Of a DNA stretch of 64,000 bases, positions 12,204 through 23,117 are shown in pieces. Numbering within the stretch: position 1 is the stretch's first letter; each line of letters starts with the position of its first letter. A program made the translations under genes and the position numbers. Below the pieces are notes generated by a model that was not told the origin of the DNA, made no database searches, and was given only the letters and a program-made list of their open reading frames with translations. Source of the DNA: Carettochelys insculpta (taxonomy: Eukaryota; Chordata; Testudines; Carettochelyidae); contig NC_134138.1 of the NCBI RefSeq assembly GCF_033958435.1, positions 175,878,798-175,942,797 on the forward strand. The letters run 5' to 3'.

Positions 12204-12478
12204 GGGCTTGTCTAGACTATGGGGATGATCACCAGAGTTAGATTTCATGTGTTTGGTAGGGACATGCGAAATCAAACTATCTGGGGTCGACAGTCAACCC
12301 CTGCACTCCTTGCTATTGCGAGGAGTAAGGGAGGTCAATAGGAGAAACTCTCCCATCAAGCTCTCTCAGTGAGGACAGCCAAGTAAGTCGACTGCAGAGA
12401 AGTTGATTCTAGCTATGCAATTGTCATAACTAGAATTGCATATCTGCAACGATTTACCTGCCTAGTATTGATCAAGCC
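12204..12478. mobile_element. Harbinger-like MITE, second copy of the 3168 family
   Basis: Its interior runs parallel to 3168-3466: a gatgatc block, 'atgtgtttggtagggacatg', 'gtcgacagtcaacccctgca', 'gaggagtaagggaggtcaat', 'gggagaaactct', 'aagtaagtcgactgcagaga'. The ends gggcttgtctagacta and tagtattgatcaagcc are degraded inverted repeats. Confidence 0.75.
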
Positions 12479-12489
12479 AATGTCAGGTA

Positions 12490-12900
12490 GTAGGCGGCCC
12501 CAGCTGACCAGTGGGTTTAGAATTGGCCAGGAGGGAGCAATTGGACAAAGCTGTAAGAGAAGAAAGAGGGAAGGAGAAGCAGTTAGATGCTGAGCTAGTG
12601 GCTGAACCAGAGATGGGGTGGGAGGTTAGCTGATAAAACAGGAGAATAAAAGCGAGGGACTGAAAAGTGACAAAGAGCAAATATGGAAGATAGGAAAGGT
12701 TTCTGGCTAAAACAAGCAGAAAAGCAGGAAAGAAAGAGATCTGTTCATGCGAGCATAGGCTACATGAGAATGGAATCACAGGGAAATAAAATTTGCACAC
12801 ATACCAGAGAGGGAGAGAGAAGGTAAAAAACAGAAAAGAAATATAATTGGTGAAAAAATTGACATTATATGAAAAGCGATCCTGAAACAGTGAACAAGCT
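12490..12900. repeat. Purine-rich low-complexity stretch
   Basis: About 400 bp on the plus strand are dominated by A and G (runs such as agagaagaaagagggaagga and gcaggaaagaaagagat). It is not a simple tandem repeat and has no open frame of interest. The transcript strand would be pyrimidine-rich here. Confidence 0.5.
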
Positions 12901-13862
12901 GCCCACCCACAAAAGACCTTAGATATATGAAAGGAGACAATGATTATTTGAATGTCTGTTGACAGAATACAGTTCAGAAATACCTAATGGACAAGGAGGT
13001 CAGCCTACTAGGGGAAGATGAACCTGGGGACGGACCTGATGAGAAGAGGTACAGCCATGGAATTATCAGTCTAAGGAGCATTCCAAGAGGAAGAGAAGCA
13101 AAGAACAGGACAGTTGGACTGAAGCTGGACTTACAGCCAAGAAGAGGAAAAGCTGACTTTGATTCTTCTCCAAAGTAACACAGCATATTTCACAATCACT
13201 TCTGTTCTTGTTAATAGCAATACAGTTAGTATTAACTGTGTAGAGTACAGAAGAGCACATACAACCTCCCAAAGGTCGATGTGTTGATCACCTCCAGTTT
13301 ATTATAAGTAGTAAATATTTGGTACTGTTTTATGTTATTCAGGGGTGATGTGTGATGGGGGCACATCCTAACTCATGCTGCTCTTGGGCTGTATCATTCT
13401 GGGGGAGGGGTGGGACTGCCCCCACATTCAGTGGAATTGGCACATAGGTAAGGGTGCTGCAGGGGCCAAGGGGACAGGACACGGGCGGAGCACGAGCTGG
13501 CCTGGTTGGAGGAAGGGCCCGTGGCTGATGCCCCCTGGAACTCTCCTCACCAGTTGCCAGTAATATTATTTATGCTGCTGGTGTAATTTTGGGGGGTTTC
13601 CCTTCAAAGTTTTAAACATTTAAGATTCATTCTTTGTCATAGTTTACTTCTGCCTCTCCTCACAGTTAGCTTAGCCAGGACATTGCCATTACAGCATGTG
13701 TATACAGCTAGCTAGGGTCCTGGTCCAGCAGAACAGTGACAGCAATTGCTGAACTGATGACTCAGCATTCCAGGAGGCTTGTATAGATTAGGTGAATGCC
13801 ATCTTAGGTAGGTCTAGTCCAGCTACCATCACATCTTGCAACTGCAATATTGGCATACCCTT

Positions 13863-14115
13863 GGACTACATTTACACTAGAAGCATCTGTCGACAGAAGT
13901 TACTGTTGGAAGAGATGTTCTGACAAAACTTCTGTCAACAGATCCAGTCTACGCATAGAAGTGGATCAATCTTTCGATCCACTCTGTTGACAAAAGGGCC
14001 CCCTGGAGCATCTACACACTTTTTTTTTTTTTGTGAACGGTTTCTGTCAACAAAACACATTTTGTGCCTAGACACTGCACGTTTTGTCTACAAAACTCTC
14101 TCGTGTAGACCCACC
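13863..14115. mobile_element. TIR element with TGTCGACAG motifs
   Basis: The left end ggactacatttacac is inverted to gtgtagacccacc on the right. Internal short palindromes such as ctgtcgacag and tctgtcaacaga recur. Relatives lie at 49082-50220 and 62465-62951. A T run sits at about 14021-14032. Confidence 0.7.
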
Positions 14116-14526
14116 CTATGAGACACTGCTCAGAAGGGAGGGGATTCCTTGAGTGTTGAGCAACCGCAAGAGAGGAAGTCAAGTTACAGCACTTGTTTGG
14201 ATGGACAGTGGAAGTGTTCAGCAGTGGCTGGTCGGTGACAAATATCCAGAGAAATAACAACACATAGGATTAATGAAATAGTGGTACTGTGAGACGTCAT
14301 CTGCCCACACTGCTAAAACACATGTTTAGCAGCAGATAAGAGACACTTTGAGAGCAAGCCAGCCCAGATTTGTTGGTTCTGTTTGGGGTTTCTAATGCAT
14401 TGCTTTGCTACAGATTAGAAAAATACACAGAGCACACCATGCTGTGAAGTGCACATAGGTGGCACCAGGAACCAAATAACTACTGCCAAATAAAACTTCT
14501 GAAGGAAGAGGTAGCAAATCACTTAC

Positions 14527-14611
14527 TTGTACTCGTGTGACATGTAGGTACATAATACAAGCCACTAGGAAGCATATGCAGAACACCAGGAGGACAAGGA
14601 CTATGGTATTC
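14527..14611 (-). CDS. ADCY1: ADCY1 exon: transmembrane segment 8, residues ~635-663
   Basis: The exon is 85 bp: one base completing the Gln codon and 28 codons. The acceptor is tttttcttctag and the donor GTAAGT. The product is one hydrophobic helix, NTIVLVLLVFCICFLVACIM, ending in the short basic stretch YLHVTRVQ. The start, NTIVLV, differs from the mammalian SVVVLL, but CICFLVAC and the HxTRVQ end are the same. It ends in phase 0, in frame with the CFPGC exon. Confidence 0.96.
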
Positions 14612-17600
14612 CTAGAAGAAAAAGACATAGAATTTAAGCAACACGAGTAAAGAGCGACTTATATTTGTGTTTTACTAATGCCATTTAGTAGATAAGAGCA
14701 ATGCGTGTGGGATTTTCCCTCCCAATGTAAAATAGGCAGGCACAGAAGGAGTTCTCACTTTTTTATACCCTCTTATTATTGTGGTGCCTGAAATCCTCCA
14801 GTGGAGTTCTCAAGAACAACAGTTCAGTAATTCTCCTGCATGTATTAATTATTAGGAACGTAGCAGGGGGACCACACAGTCCCAGAACCTCAACTGTACT
14901 GAGTCTCAGGGATTTATATTATTCTTCAAATGCAGGTTAATACAGGATATTCTGCACTACCTCTCTTATAAATAAAGAGTGTCATCCAATTATTTAACCT
15001 TTGGGGCTTGGCTCATACATAATGGTTATCAGTCCCTCTCTCTAATAATTTGTGAGAGGAAGAACAGTTATAAAGATTAGAGGTTTGTCCACTTGCTCAC
15101 TTATTGAATCAGATCTTAGCTGCTCTATTTCAATTGCTCTATGCAAAGCATCCGGAAACTTAAGAGATCTCAACTCTGAGAATTACCAATGCATAGGGGA
15201 AAACTGGATACTGCAGGAGCTGTTACAGCAATTCCTGAGTTAAATTTCTTCCCAGTCCCCAAGAGAAAGAGGCCAGGAGAAAGGAAGCACTGCCAGGTCT
15301 TCCTATAGCTTGCTGATGCTTGGCTGCTGGAATGGTCCCTTAGGTATATGGCCAGCCAGGCATAAATTCCATCATCTATACAGGTGTGCAAATTTATGCA
15401 TAGGTCAGGCTGGCCCAGTGCAAGTCCCAGGTCTAGGGAGCAGATAAATGGCTTAAACTTTTTATGAGCTACCATATCTACATCTGTGCTTTTTATTGCC
15501 ACCACAACAATGATTCTGCTCCAATGGGATTTTTTTAAATGCAATAACGGAAATAGAGAATGACTGCTTTACAGTGATATTTTTCCAAGTCGTTTATATG
15601 ATTCAAATAAATATCCCTGATTTACAATTTAGAGAAGTCCTGCAGTACTAGTGAGACTTTTTTTTTAAGCATGAGACTCTAGTTGCTGGGAAGGGGGGGG
15701 GGTGGTTATGGTCTTTGGGACAGGAGCTACTGTTTGCAATGTAATTGTGCAAAGGCTGGCACAAAGAGGCTATTGTGAGATATCTGGCAATTTCCTGAAA
15801 CATATCTTTGGGGATCTTAAGTTTATGCATCATGGTGGGCGAGAGACAGTAAGTACCTCCATGGAAGGGAAAAAACCACCACCCTCCAGAAACTAAGAAT
15901 TGGCAGAGAGGGGATTAGACAAATTCACTCAGGCTGTAACAGCTTCCAAGAGAAACCAGCACCAGGCAAAGCTCCCATTTTCTGGATTTTCTAGAGGCTA
16001 ACACAGAAAGAAAGGACTTGTAGATAAATAGCCTGATTTAGAAAGATTTAAGACCTGATTTTGATCTAGCTAATGGACAGAACCTTCATCCAAGGCATCC
16101 CCAACTATCCATAGGAAGGAATGGAAGGATTTGACCTATTAGTGGGGTATCTTGTTCTGAGGAAAAACATAAGTCTAAACCTACAACCACTGGAAAAAAG
16201 TGTGTGGAGTTTGAAGCATTGTTCACCTGTCAGAACCCATGCTGGAGTTTGGGTTATCTCTGGTGAGCTTATTCGGATGCATGTAGGATTGTTTGTAAGA
16301 AGTTTTTTTGTAATGCTTTTACCTTAAGAATAACTATGCTTGTTTAGAAAGAGCTGCATGGAATCTTACCTATGGGTAATTATGCTGGTTATAGCCTCAA
16401 AGAAAAAGTCAAAGCAGACCTCATAAAACATTGTTGCTAAGGAATTCACAGTGTAGGCAGGGAACTGGGCAGCCTGGAAACATTCTGGGCAGGACGAGAA
16501 TCCAAAAGAGATGATGGCTGATGAACCAGGAGTCCAGGATTGTGTGTCCTTGCTGGACCACAGAAGGGAACAGAGGTTCAAGTGTGTGTAACCTCTGACC
16601 TGTAGGAGCCACTGCACATAAATAATAATAACAGTAGAAAGCAGGTGCAACCATTCTTGCAAGGCTCTGGCACAGATTCATATTACCTCAGCTGGGAGGG
16701 GTGCATCTGCTGTATCAAGCAGAAAGGGGTTCAGCATACAGTCTCCTCCTTACCTTTGGGGCGTGGCCAGCAAAGGTAGACAGGATCAGGGCCAAATTTT
16801 CCCTGACTCCTTTTGGGGAGGCAAGCACCCACTTGGTCTGTGCAGGCCTGTGCATCAGTTGAGCACAAGGAGTGTGAAAGGGATATAGAGCCTTGTGATG
16901 GTCTGCATCCCTATAATCACTCATTCCACAAGACTATGATAAATTTGGTGCTGAGTATGGCTTGTGAGGTGCCATTTGAAGTGCTGTTGTGAGGTGCCAT
17001 TACTCAGCAGTAACACTGTTCAAGAATGCCTCCTGTGGATCCTGCAGAGATTCAGACAGAAAATTTGTACTTCTCAAATCAGTAGTTAACCACTTGAACT
17101 GCACAATGTTCAGCTGCACTCATTAACTGGTGGTCTGTCAGATTAGATGGTAATCTAAAAGCCTGAGCATATGGTCACTAAATAACTAAGACCCTTTTTA
17201 TAAGAGTCAATTTCCAGTGACCGTTTTCATCCCCTTAAATTCATTCTCAAGTTTCAACTGCATCTGCTATATTTGGCAACTGCCTGTCCTACACTTATGT
17301 ATTCTGCTGGGCTTTTCCTTGAGGTAAATGAAACATTTTCTAACTACTTTACCTGCTACAAGGAGGCCTTTTGGCAGTTAGCTACCTGATGTTTGTAATT
17401 GGCTTCAATATCTTCATATGAAAGCTGACATAACTATGTAAAGTATTATTATTTCAACGACAAACGCATATTTCAAGATGTTAAACTACAATAAAATATT
17501 CTACGGGAGAAAATTTGGTAGAGAATTACTGAATTAATATGGGCTGCACCTCTCAGATCAGGGTGTCTCTCATTCTGCAACATCGGTGGTCCAGCATGAC

Positions 17601-19168
17601 CAGAGAGTCCTGAAGGCTGGGGCCAGCAGCCATGGGCCATTGTCCAGAAGCCCAGCTGAAGCCAATATGAGCAGGGCCCAGATCCAGCCAGGGTCACAGC
17701 CAGAGCCCCCTGGCTGCCTTGTGGTGCCAGGGACTGGAGCCAGAGTCTCCTGGCTGCAGCTGGGCTGGAGCCGTGTGGCAGCCCCTGGCAGTGCAGGGCT
17801 GGAGCTGTGTGACAGCCCCAGGCAGTGCGGGGTTGGGGCTTCAGCAGCCCCAGGGACAACAGGACCAGCTAAAGGCAGAAGCCCTGGACTTCCCAAGGTG
17901 CAGTTCATTCTCTTCTTCAGGACCTACCAGGTCCCAACCAAAGCGGTTCCGGGAGGTGCAACATGTAGTTAAGGGTGGGTGTCTTAAGGAAGAGGTTCTC
18001 AATAGCTCACTACCACACCCACAGTGTCTCTTAGGCAAGAGTTATTGTCCAAACTTAACAACCAGCCAAAAGTACAGATTTTCAGTTCTCTGTTCACAGC
18101 TCTGGATCTCATTGCCTTCTTTCCCAGGGGACTCTGGCAGTCTTGCTACTCCTGCTTCCTACAACTAGCTGGCTAGTTTCCTCTCTCTCTCTGCTAGTTC
18201 TGTTCACACAACCAGCCTTTCACTGGAACACTCTCTAACCACTGGTAATCTCTGGCGCAGGCCTGCCCGCTTAATTGGCCTACTGTGAGCACCTGCTCTT
18301 GCACAGGGGCACTGGAACTACTTCAGTTTCAGGGGCCAGCTCCTCTGTGACAGTGGGACTTTTGGGAGCACTCAACCAAGGTATACCTCTAGTCCCATTA
18401 AAGTGCTAAGTACCTTGATGGGACCAGAGTTAGCCTAATGTGGAGTGTTTCTGAAACTCTCAGCCGCGAAACAGATATTGTCAAAAAATAAAATAACTTT
18501 AAAAAGTACCCCCCACACACCTTGCTGACTAACAACCCCTTGGAAACTTGACACTGTCACATCTGCTTCTTTACCAATTGGAACCAATTCACACAATACC
18601 TGCGAGACTCGGTGCTAGTTACTGAATTATATGAATTAGCCAATAAGCAGACATATCCAAAGACAATGATACTACATCACAATAATATTCCTGGCTCTGT
18701 TATTTCTGAAATGCAACTTAATTTGAAATACATATAAGACTTCATAAAAAGTTAGTAAATATTCTAAATGTTAAAATAATTAGGAATATGAGACCTTGCT
18801 GCTGGTGCTGGTAAAACTTTGCTGAGAATTGGGGAGAGATCAACATTCTGTATTATCAGCTGTAGGATAAACCACATCCAATATAGCAAGTTTCTACTGT
18901 GTTCTATTTCTACATGCATAATTTACTTGTTTGTTATTACAGTGGTTGAGTATCAAAGATACAATGCTGGCAACATGAAATACTTTCAATATATCCTTTG
19001 AAATGCCTTTGGTTTGTTTGGGTTCTAATTTCCCCTGCTTAATTACAGGATCTAATAAACTGATGGAACTAGTATGCATTTCAGGTCTCGCTCCAGAGCA
19101 GCTAATGTTTGAATCTGTGTACGAATCCTTGAAAAGTGCTTTGAATTTAAATAGCAAGAGATACTTAC
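14612..19168 (-). other. ADCY1: ADCY1 intron between the TM7 and TM8 exons
   Basis: The intron is 4557 bp. The main recognisable content is a GC-rich TIR-type repeat at about 17538-17970. The flank at about 18040-18360 reads like a degenerate LTR or other repeat, but I cannot name it. An open stretch ending in a good donor site at 16366 is discussed in the findings. The rest (14612-16360, 16700-17530, 18370-19168) holds nothing I recognise. Confidence 0.8.
17538..17970. repeat. GC-rich repeat with aggttgaac-type ends
   Basis: The left part reads ggctgcacctctcagatcag, a degraded form of the aggttgaacttctctag terminus seen at 55845. The interior contains 'gtggtccagcatgacc' (also near 25258) and repeated ggcagccc/gctggagc units. 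Open frames on both strands here come from the GC-rich tandem-like interior and are not genes. Confidence 0.5.
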
Positions 19169-19266
19169 TGTGGGATTATTAGAAGGTAGACAAGGCCAAA
19201 TAAGGCAGCTAGAATTAGTGAAAGAACTACAGCACTGGTGAAGTATTCATCCTGAAGCTGGTGGTA
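19169..19266 (-). CDS. ADCY1: ADCY1 exon: transmembrane segment 7, residues ~603-635
   Basis: The exon is 98 bp: 32 codons plus two bases of a Gln codon. The acceptor is cctctcattcacag and the donor GTAAGT. The first residues, YHQLQDEYFT, finish C1b. They are followed by a hydrophobic run (SAVVLSLILAALFGLVYLLI) that opens the second six-helix membrane bundle. The Gln codon (CA|G) is split over the intron and completed by the next exon, which fixes both borders. One Ile replaces the mammalian Phe before the final Pro-Gln. Confidence 0.97.
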
Positions 19267-21707
19267 CTGTGAATGAGAGGAGATGTACAGAGACAGTTAC
19301 TGAGGTGCCTATGCTGTACTTTCTGACTCTAAACTAGGAAAAAAACTGTGGTGTTAAATAAAATGTTCTCCTATATTTCCACATACGTACAACTGGGAAT
19401 GAATGTCATTTAATTCACACCCAGAACAGATCCTTAAATCTTATTCCTCAGGCAGTAACAGTAAAAGCTGCATGACATTTTCCTTTCTTTATCCTCTGCT
19501 TCAGTGCCCCATACCTCTCCCAAACATTCACATTTCAGTCTGCAATTATTCAGGTTTGATTTCCGCTCAAAGGAGAATTCATTTTTGAAAGCTTGAGCAA
19601 AAAGAGTTCAGCTACTTTGTGGCAGAATGAGGAAGGAAAATACATTTTTGCCCGTAACTTAAAAAAAAAAAAATCTTTGCTGCTTTCAAATAGCTAGTGT
19701 CACCATATAAAAAAGAGGACATCCCTGAGAGGGAGTGTATCTGTATCAGCATCTACCAACTCATGTTATACTAATGTGTTATAGTATATATAGTACATTA
19801 ATACGACATGAGTTGGTAATACTGATACAGCTACACCCCCTCTCAGGGTTGTCCTCTTTTTTTAAAAGTTCAAATATGGTAACCCTAAAACAGCTCTTTG
19901 TCTGACATAGCTGAGGGAAGAATACTGAGATGTAGCATGGAAATGCCTCTTATTGACAGATGTGAGTGAATCCCTGGTTTTGGTGTAACCAAATCAGGAG
20001 TCTGAGAAAACAGTGTACTGCACAGCTGAAGAAGAGTTTGAATCTGTTTTCTCATTAAGTGCCAGATCCCAATCTCAGTTTTAACAGCACAAACCTGAAC
20101 TTGTCTCATTCAATAGAGTTAATCAGGATTTACACCAGTGTAACTGAGATTGGCATATGGAGCTAAACTTAAAGAATATGCCACTAACGATGCATGTGTG
20201 CACCACTGTAAGGTGAACGCTGGCTGAGCCAAAGGTCCAACATACACACAGCCTATGAACCTGTAAGATGTAAGAGAACTTTGGGAAGTGCACAGGTAGC
20301 AGCCCTGCTAGTGCACTTAACAAACAACTCAGAGGTTACCTTCTGCAGAATTCTTGAGGGCGGAGCTCCTCTTATGGGATTTAGCTCCAAAAAAGCTCTG
20401 GGAATGGAATTTACATACTACTGCTTTTTTCTTCTCCCTCAAAAGAATAGAACTTTGACATTCTTTCAGGAGATTTTTTTTCTCTCTCCGTCACCTGTCT
20501 TTGTGGTGCCTCCTCCCACTGAATGAGAGTGAGTGAGTGGGAGGTACTGAGGGGTCTAAAATGTGGCCAGCATGAGCTGAGGATTTCCTTCACTCCAGTG
20601 CAGTCCTTGGCGGAAGCTTCAGGGCAGCCTTACAGATGCGTTCTGCTGTACACCACAAAATATGCCAGCTAAACTAAATGTCTTTCTACAAAGTTGTGAA
20701 GATACAATTTCGCAGGCTTCCATATATCTTTTTCCAAAGAACAGCTGTTCTTCTCTTTGGTAAACCTCACTCTCTTTTACAGCAATACTGAAAGGGCTTC
20801 TTTATTTTTAAAAGAATAAAAATAAACTGATTCGGCTGTGGCTTCTTGAAATTAATATTAATGGGTAAAACAATCAGTTTTGTGTGGGAGACTCTGATCA
20901 GAGGTGACAAAGTACCCTTGGCTGTATAGCTCACATCTGAGAAAAAAATAAGCATTACTGCTATATTAGTCAATCACAGCCCTTCTGCCTTCCCTCACTT
21001 AATAAGCAAAATAAATAATCTTGTGAGTTAAGACTATTCTGCTATCACCTCAGTCTATGATGAAATCAGTGAAGTTATTCCAAATTCATTTCTGTGGACA
21101 TGTTTGGCCTAGAACAAGAGGATACGATCTTAACATGGGATCCTCTACCAGCTCCATGAGCAGAAGAAAACTTCTGTATAAAACTCTCTCCTCTTCTTTG
21201 CAGACGCATGGTAGTCAGCCCTTTCCCTTAACTCCAGCCTCTAAACAATGGCTTCTTGGTTAGGCACATTTCAGGGACGGGGCAGTTTGAGGGAGTAGTG
21301 GGCAGACCAGGGCTGGGTCCAGCAGAGGTGAACATTAATTCCCAGCTCCAGCTTTCCAGAAATTCTCCAGAAAAGACACTGGGGCCTTTTTACATAGGTT
21401 AGACTACTCTAATGAACTCCAGGACCTGTGGAGACAAGACCCTTATAATGGATGTCTGAGCCTCCTCAACACCATATGGTCCTGTGTATGGACCCTGTAG
21501 GGTATTAGGTAAGGAATCCCCATCCTCCCAATAGAATGACAAGGGACAAAATCTACAAGAGAATCCTCATTGGGATTTTCTCCTCTTTAGTTCCACCCTC
21601 TGAATTTCTGCAAAAGTGGAGATTGACATTTGGTCCTTAAGCAAGAAGATGCAACTCCATCTAGCCAATTATCTTTGATTAGTGAACTTATAAAAAAACT
21701 CCCTTAC
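19267..21707 (-). other. ADCY1: ADCY1 intron between the C1b end exon and the TM7 exon
   Basis: The intron is 2441 bp. It contains a small fold-back element (19696-19886). A short copy of the common amniote motif 'tttacaccagtgtaactgag' lies near 20130-20150. I see nothing else I can name. Confidence 0.8.
19696..19886. mobile_element. Small fold-back element
   Basis: Inverted arms of about 80 bp lie around a short AT-rich centre. The left arm has gtcaccatat, aagaggacatccctgagag, tctgtatcagca, ccaactcatgt; the right arm has the complement, ending atatggtaacccta. It is probably a MITE; the superfamily is unclear. Confidence 0.65.
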
Positions 21708-21902
21708 TTTATGCTCTCGTTCAATTTGCTTATACTTGAGGGTAATGAAATTCAAGTCAGCCATCTCAGACTCCGTTTGCCGTGCCTCTATCAAACGGCT
21801 GATGTATCTGTTTACTCGAGTTCCTGGAGTGGTGTAAACCACATTTGTAGAAAAAGAGGAGCGATTCCTGAGTTTTTCAGAGGCTGTCCTTAATGCTCTC
21901 CT
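21708..21902 (-). CDS. ADCY1: ADCY1 exon: C1b with CaM-kinase IV sites, residues ~538-602
   Basis: The exon is 195 bp, exactly 65 codons, phase 0 at both ends. The acceptor is ctttctgctgcag and the donor GTAAGG. It encodes RRALRTASEKLRNRSSFSTN through to KYKQIEREHK, the distal part of cytoplasmic C1b. Two RxxS motifs seven residues apart (RTAS and RNRS) correspond to Ser-545 and Ser-552, the sites through which CaM-kinase IV is known to inhibit mammalian ADCY1. The charged end EARQTESEMADLN..KYKQIEREHK looks helical and leads into the seventh membrane segment. The few differences from mammals are conservative (for example LIEARQTES for LLEARQTEL). Confidence 0.97.
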
Positions 21903-22204
21903 CTGCAGCAGAAAGAAAAAGAAGGTGACTGCTATTCTCTGCATTCAATGGCATTATCAGTGACTGAAAATGTCTCATCATTTGTACTGCCAAGTCCCCA
22001 GCCAGCATCAGGAATCAGCTAAGCTAAGCAAGTGCAAACTTTGCAAACATATATGTGGAAAGACCTAGACCTTAGTGGCAAGACTCCCATTGACTTCATT
22101 CCTCTTATTGTCCCCAGACAGCAGTCTGCTCAGCTCAGGGTGACTTGCTCAGCAAAGCAATAAGAAAACCGAGCACAAATGTAAGAAATTAAATTCTGAT
22201 ACAC

Positions 22205-23117
22205 CTTTCTCCAGGCTGTGCAGCTGCCTATTAAGCTCCACAGAGTGGCTCTGGGCTGCAGTGGGGAGAGATGCCTCTCCTCAAGCTCCACAACTGCCAC
22301 AGACAGATGAAAGATGCCTCTCCCTACCAGTCCCTAAGCAGAGCTGCTGAGGCCAGGGAAGAGGCACTTCTGTCGCCCAGCCCAAACAAACAGCTGCTGT
22401 GTCCAGTTAAGAGGTGCCTCTGCCTGCCTGCACCAACCCATAGCTGCAGGGACTGTGGGTGAGTTGCCGCGACCTGTTGGCCCTCGACCTGGATTTGCCC
22501 TAGAGCTGCTGTAGCTTGTGGACAGGAACTTCTTCCTAGGCCCTTCCCCAGCCTAACTTGGATCTTCCCCAGCTAGGGGATAGGAGCCTCTCCCCCAGTT
22601 GTGCCTAGCGGAATTGCTGGAGCAGTAGAGAGAGGCCTCTTACCCAGCGCCAAGATGCTGTGGTGAGAGAGGACTTGAGCTGTCCTCTCTCCTTGGGTGA
22701 ACCTGCACTCGTAACTCTTCATCCTCAACCTCACCCCAGAGACCACATTCCCTGCCAGAGCCCCCAGTCCTCTTCATTCCAACCCCCTGCCCCAGCTCTG
22801 AGCCTCCTTCTTCACCCCAACCCCTTGGTCCCACTCTCACCACACACTGTCTGTGTGTGGAATGACTTGTGTTATGTGCACCAATATGGAGGTGATCACT
22901 TCCACACAGGGGTAGTCATGTTAGTCTATAGCTTCACAGGTTACAAGCAGTCCTGTGGCGCCTTAAAGACTAACAAATATATTAGGTCATGAGCTTTTGT
23001 GGGTAAAACTCACTTCTTTTTTTTTTCCCCATGAAAGCTCATGCCTAATAAATTTGCAGTCTCCAAGGTGCCACAGAACTGCATGTTATTTATAAATAAA
23101 TTAGAGGAAAATACTGG
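22205..23117. mobile_element. hAT-like element with internal minisatellite, interrupted
   Basis: The interior from 22205 consists of degenerate units of roughly 50 bp with a gaggtgcctctgcctg-like head. It is followed by a C-rich stretch and by 'gttatgtgcaccaatatgga', a block I associate with the cagtgttcc family. The 3' end, ttagaggaaaatactgg, is at 23101-23117. Between the block and the end lies a Penelope-like fragment (22907-23085). The left end is not resolved. Confidence 0.55.
22907..23085. mobile_element. Penelope-like terminal repeat pair (no coding part left)
   Basis: The stretch 'ggggtagtcatgttagtcta', then 'cctgtggcgccttaaagact' and 'catgagcttttgtgggtaaa', is followed by an inverted copy (catgaaagctcatg, caaggtgccacagaactgca). 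The same sequences form the ends of the element at 49449-50172. Here only the inverted ends remain. Confidence 0.65.

Larger units (their letters stand above)
8667..14526 (-). other. ADCY1: ADCY1 intron between the TM8 and TM9 exons
   Basis: The intron is 5860 bp. It contains a MIR-type SINE (about 11160-11345), a MITE of the same family as the one at 3168 (12204-12478), a purine-rich stretch (about 12490-12900) and a MITE with TGTCGACAG motifs (13863-14115). In 8667-11150, 11350-12200 and 12900-13860 I see nothing I can name. Confidence 0.85.

Noticed and set aside
15170..15544. 124-codon minus-strand open frame
   Set aside because: No recognised domain, no splice sites in phase with ADCY1, and composition like the surrounding intron.
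17473..18168. Several 110-150-codon frames on both strands
   Set aside because: GC-rich tandem-like repeat sequence with few stops; no consistent frame or domain.
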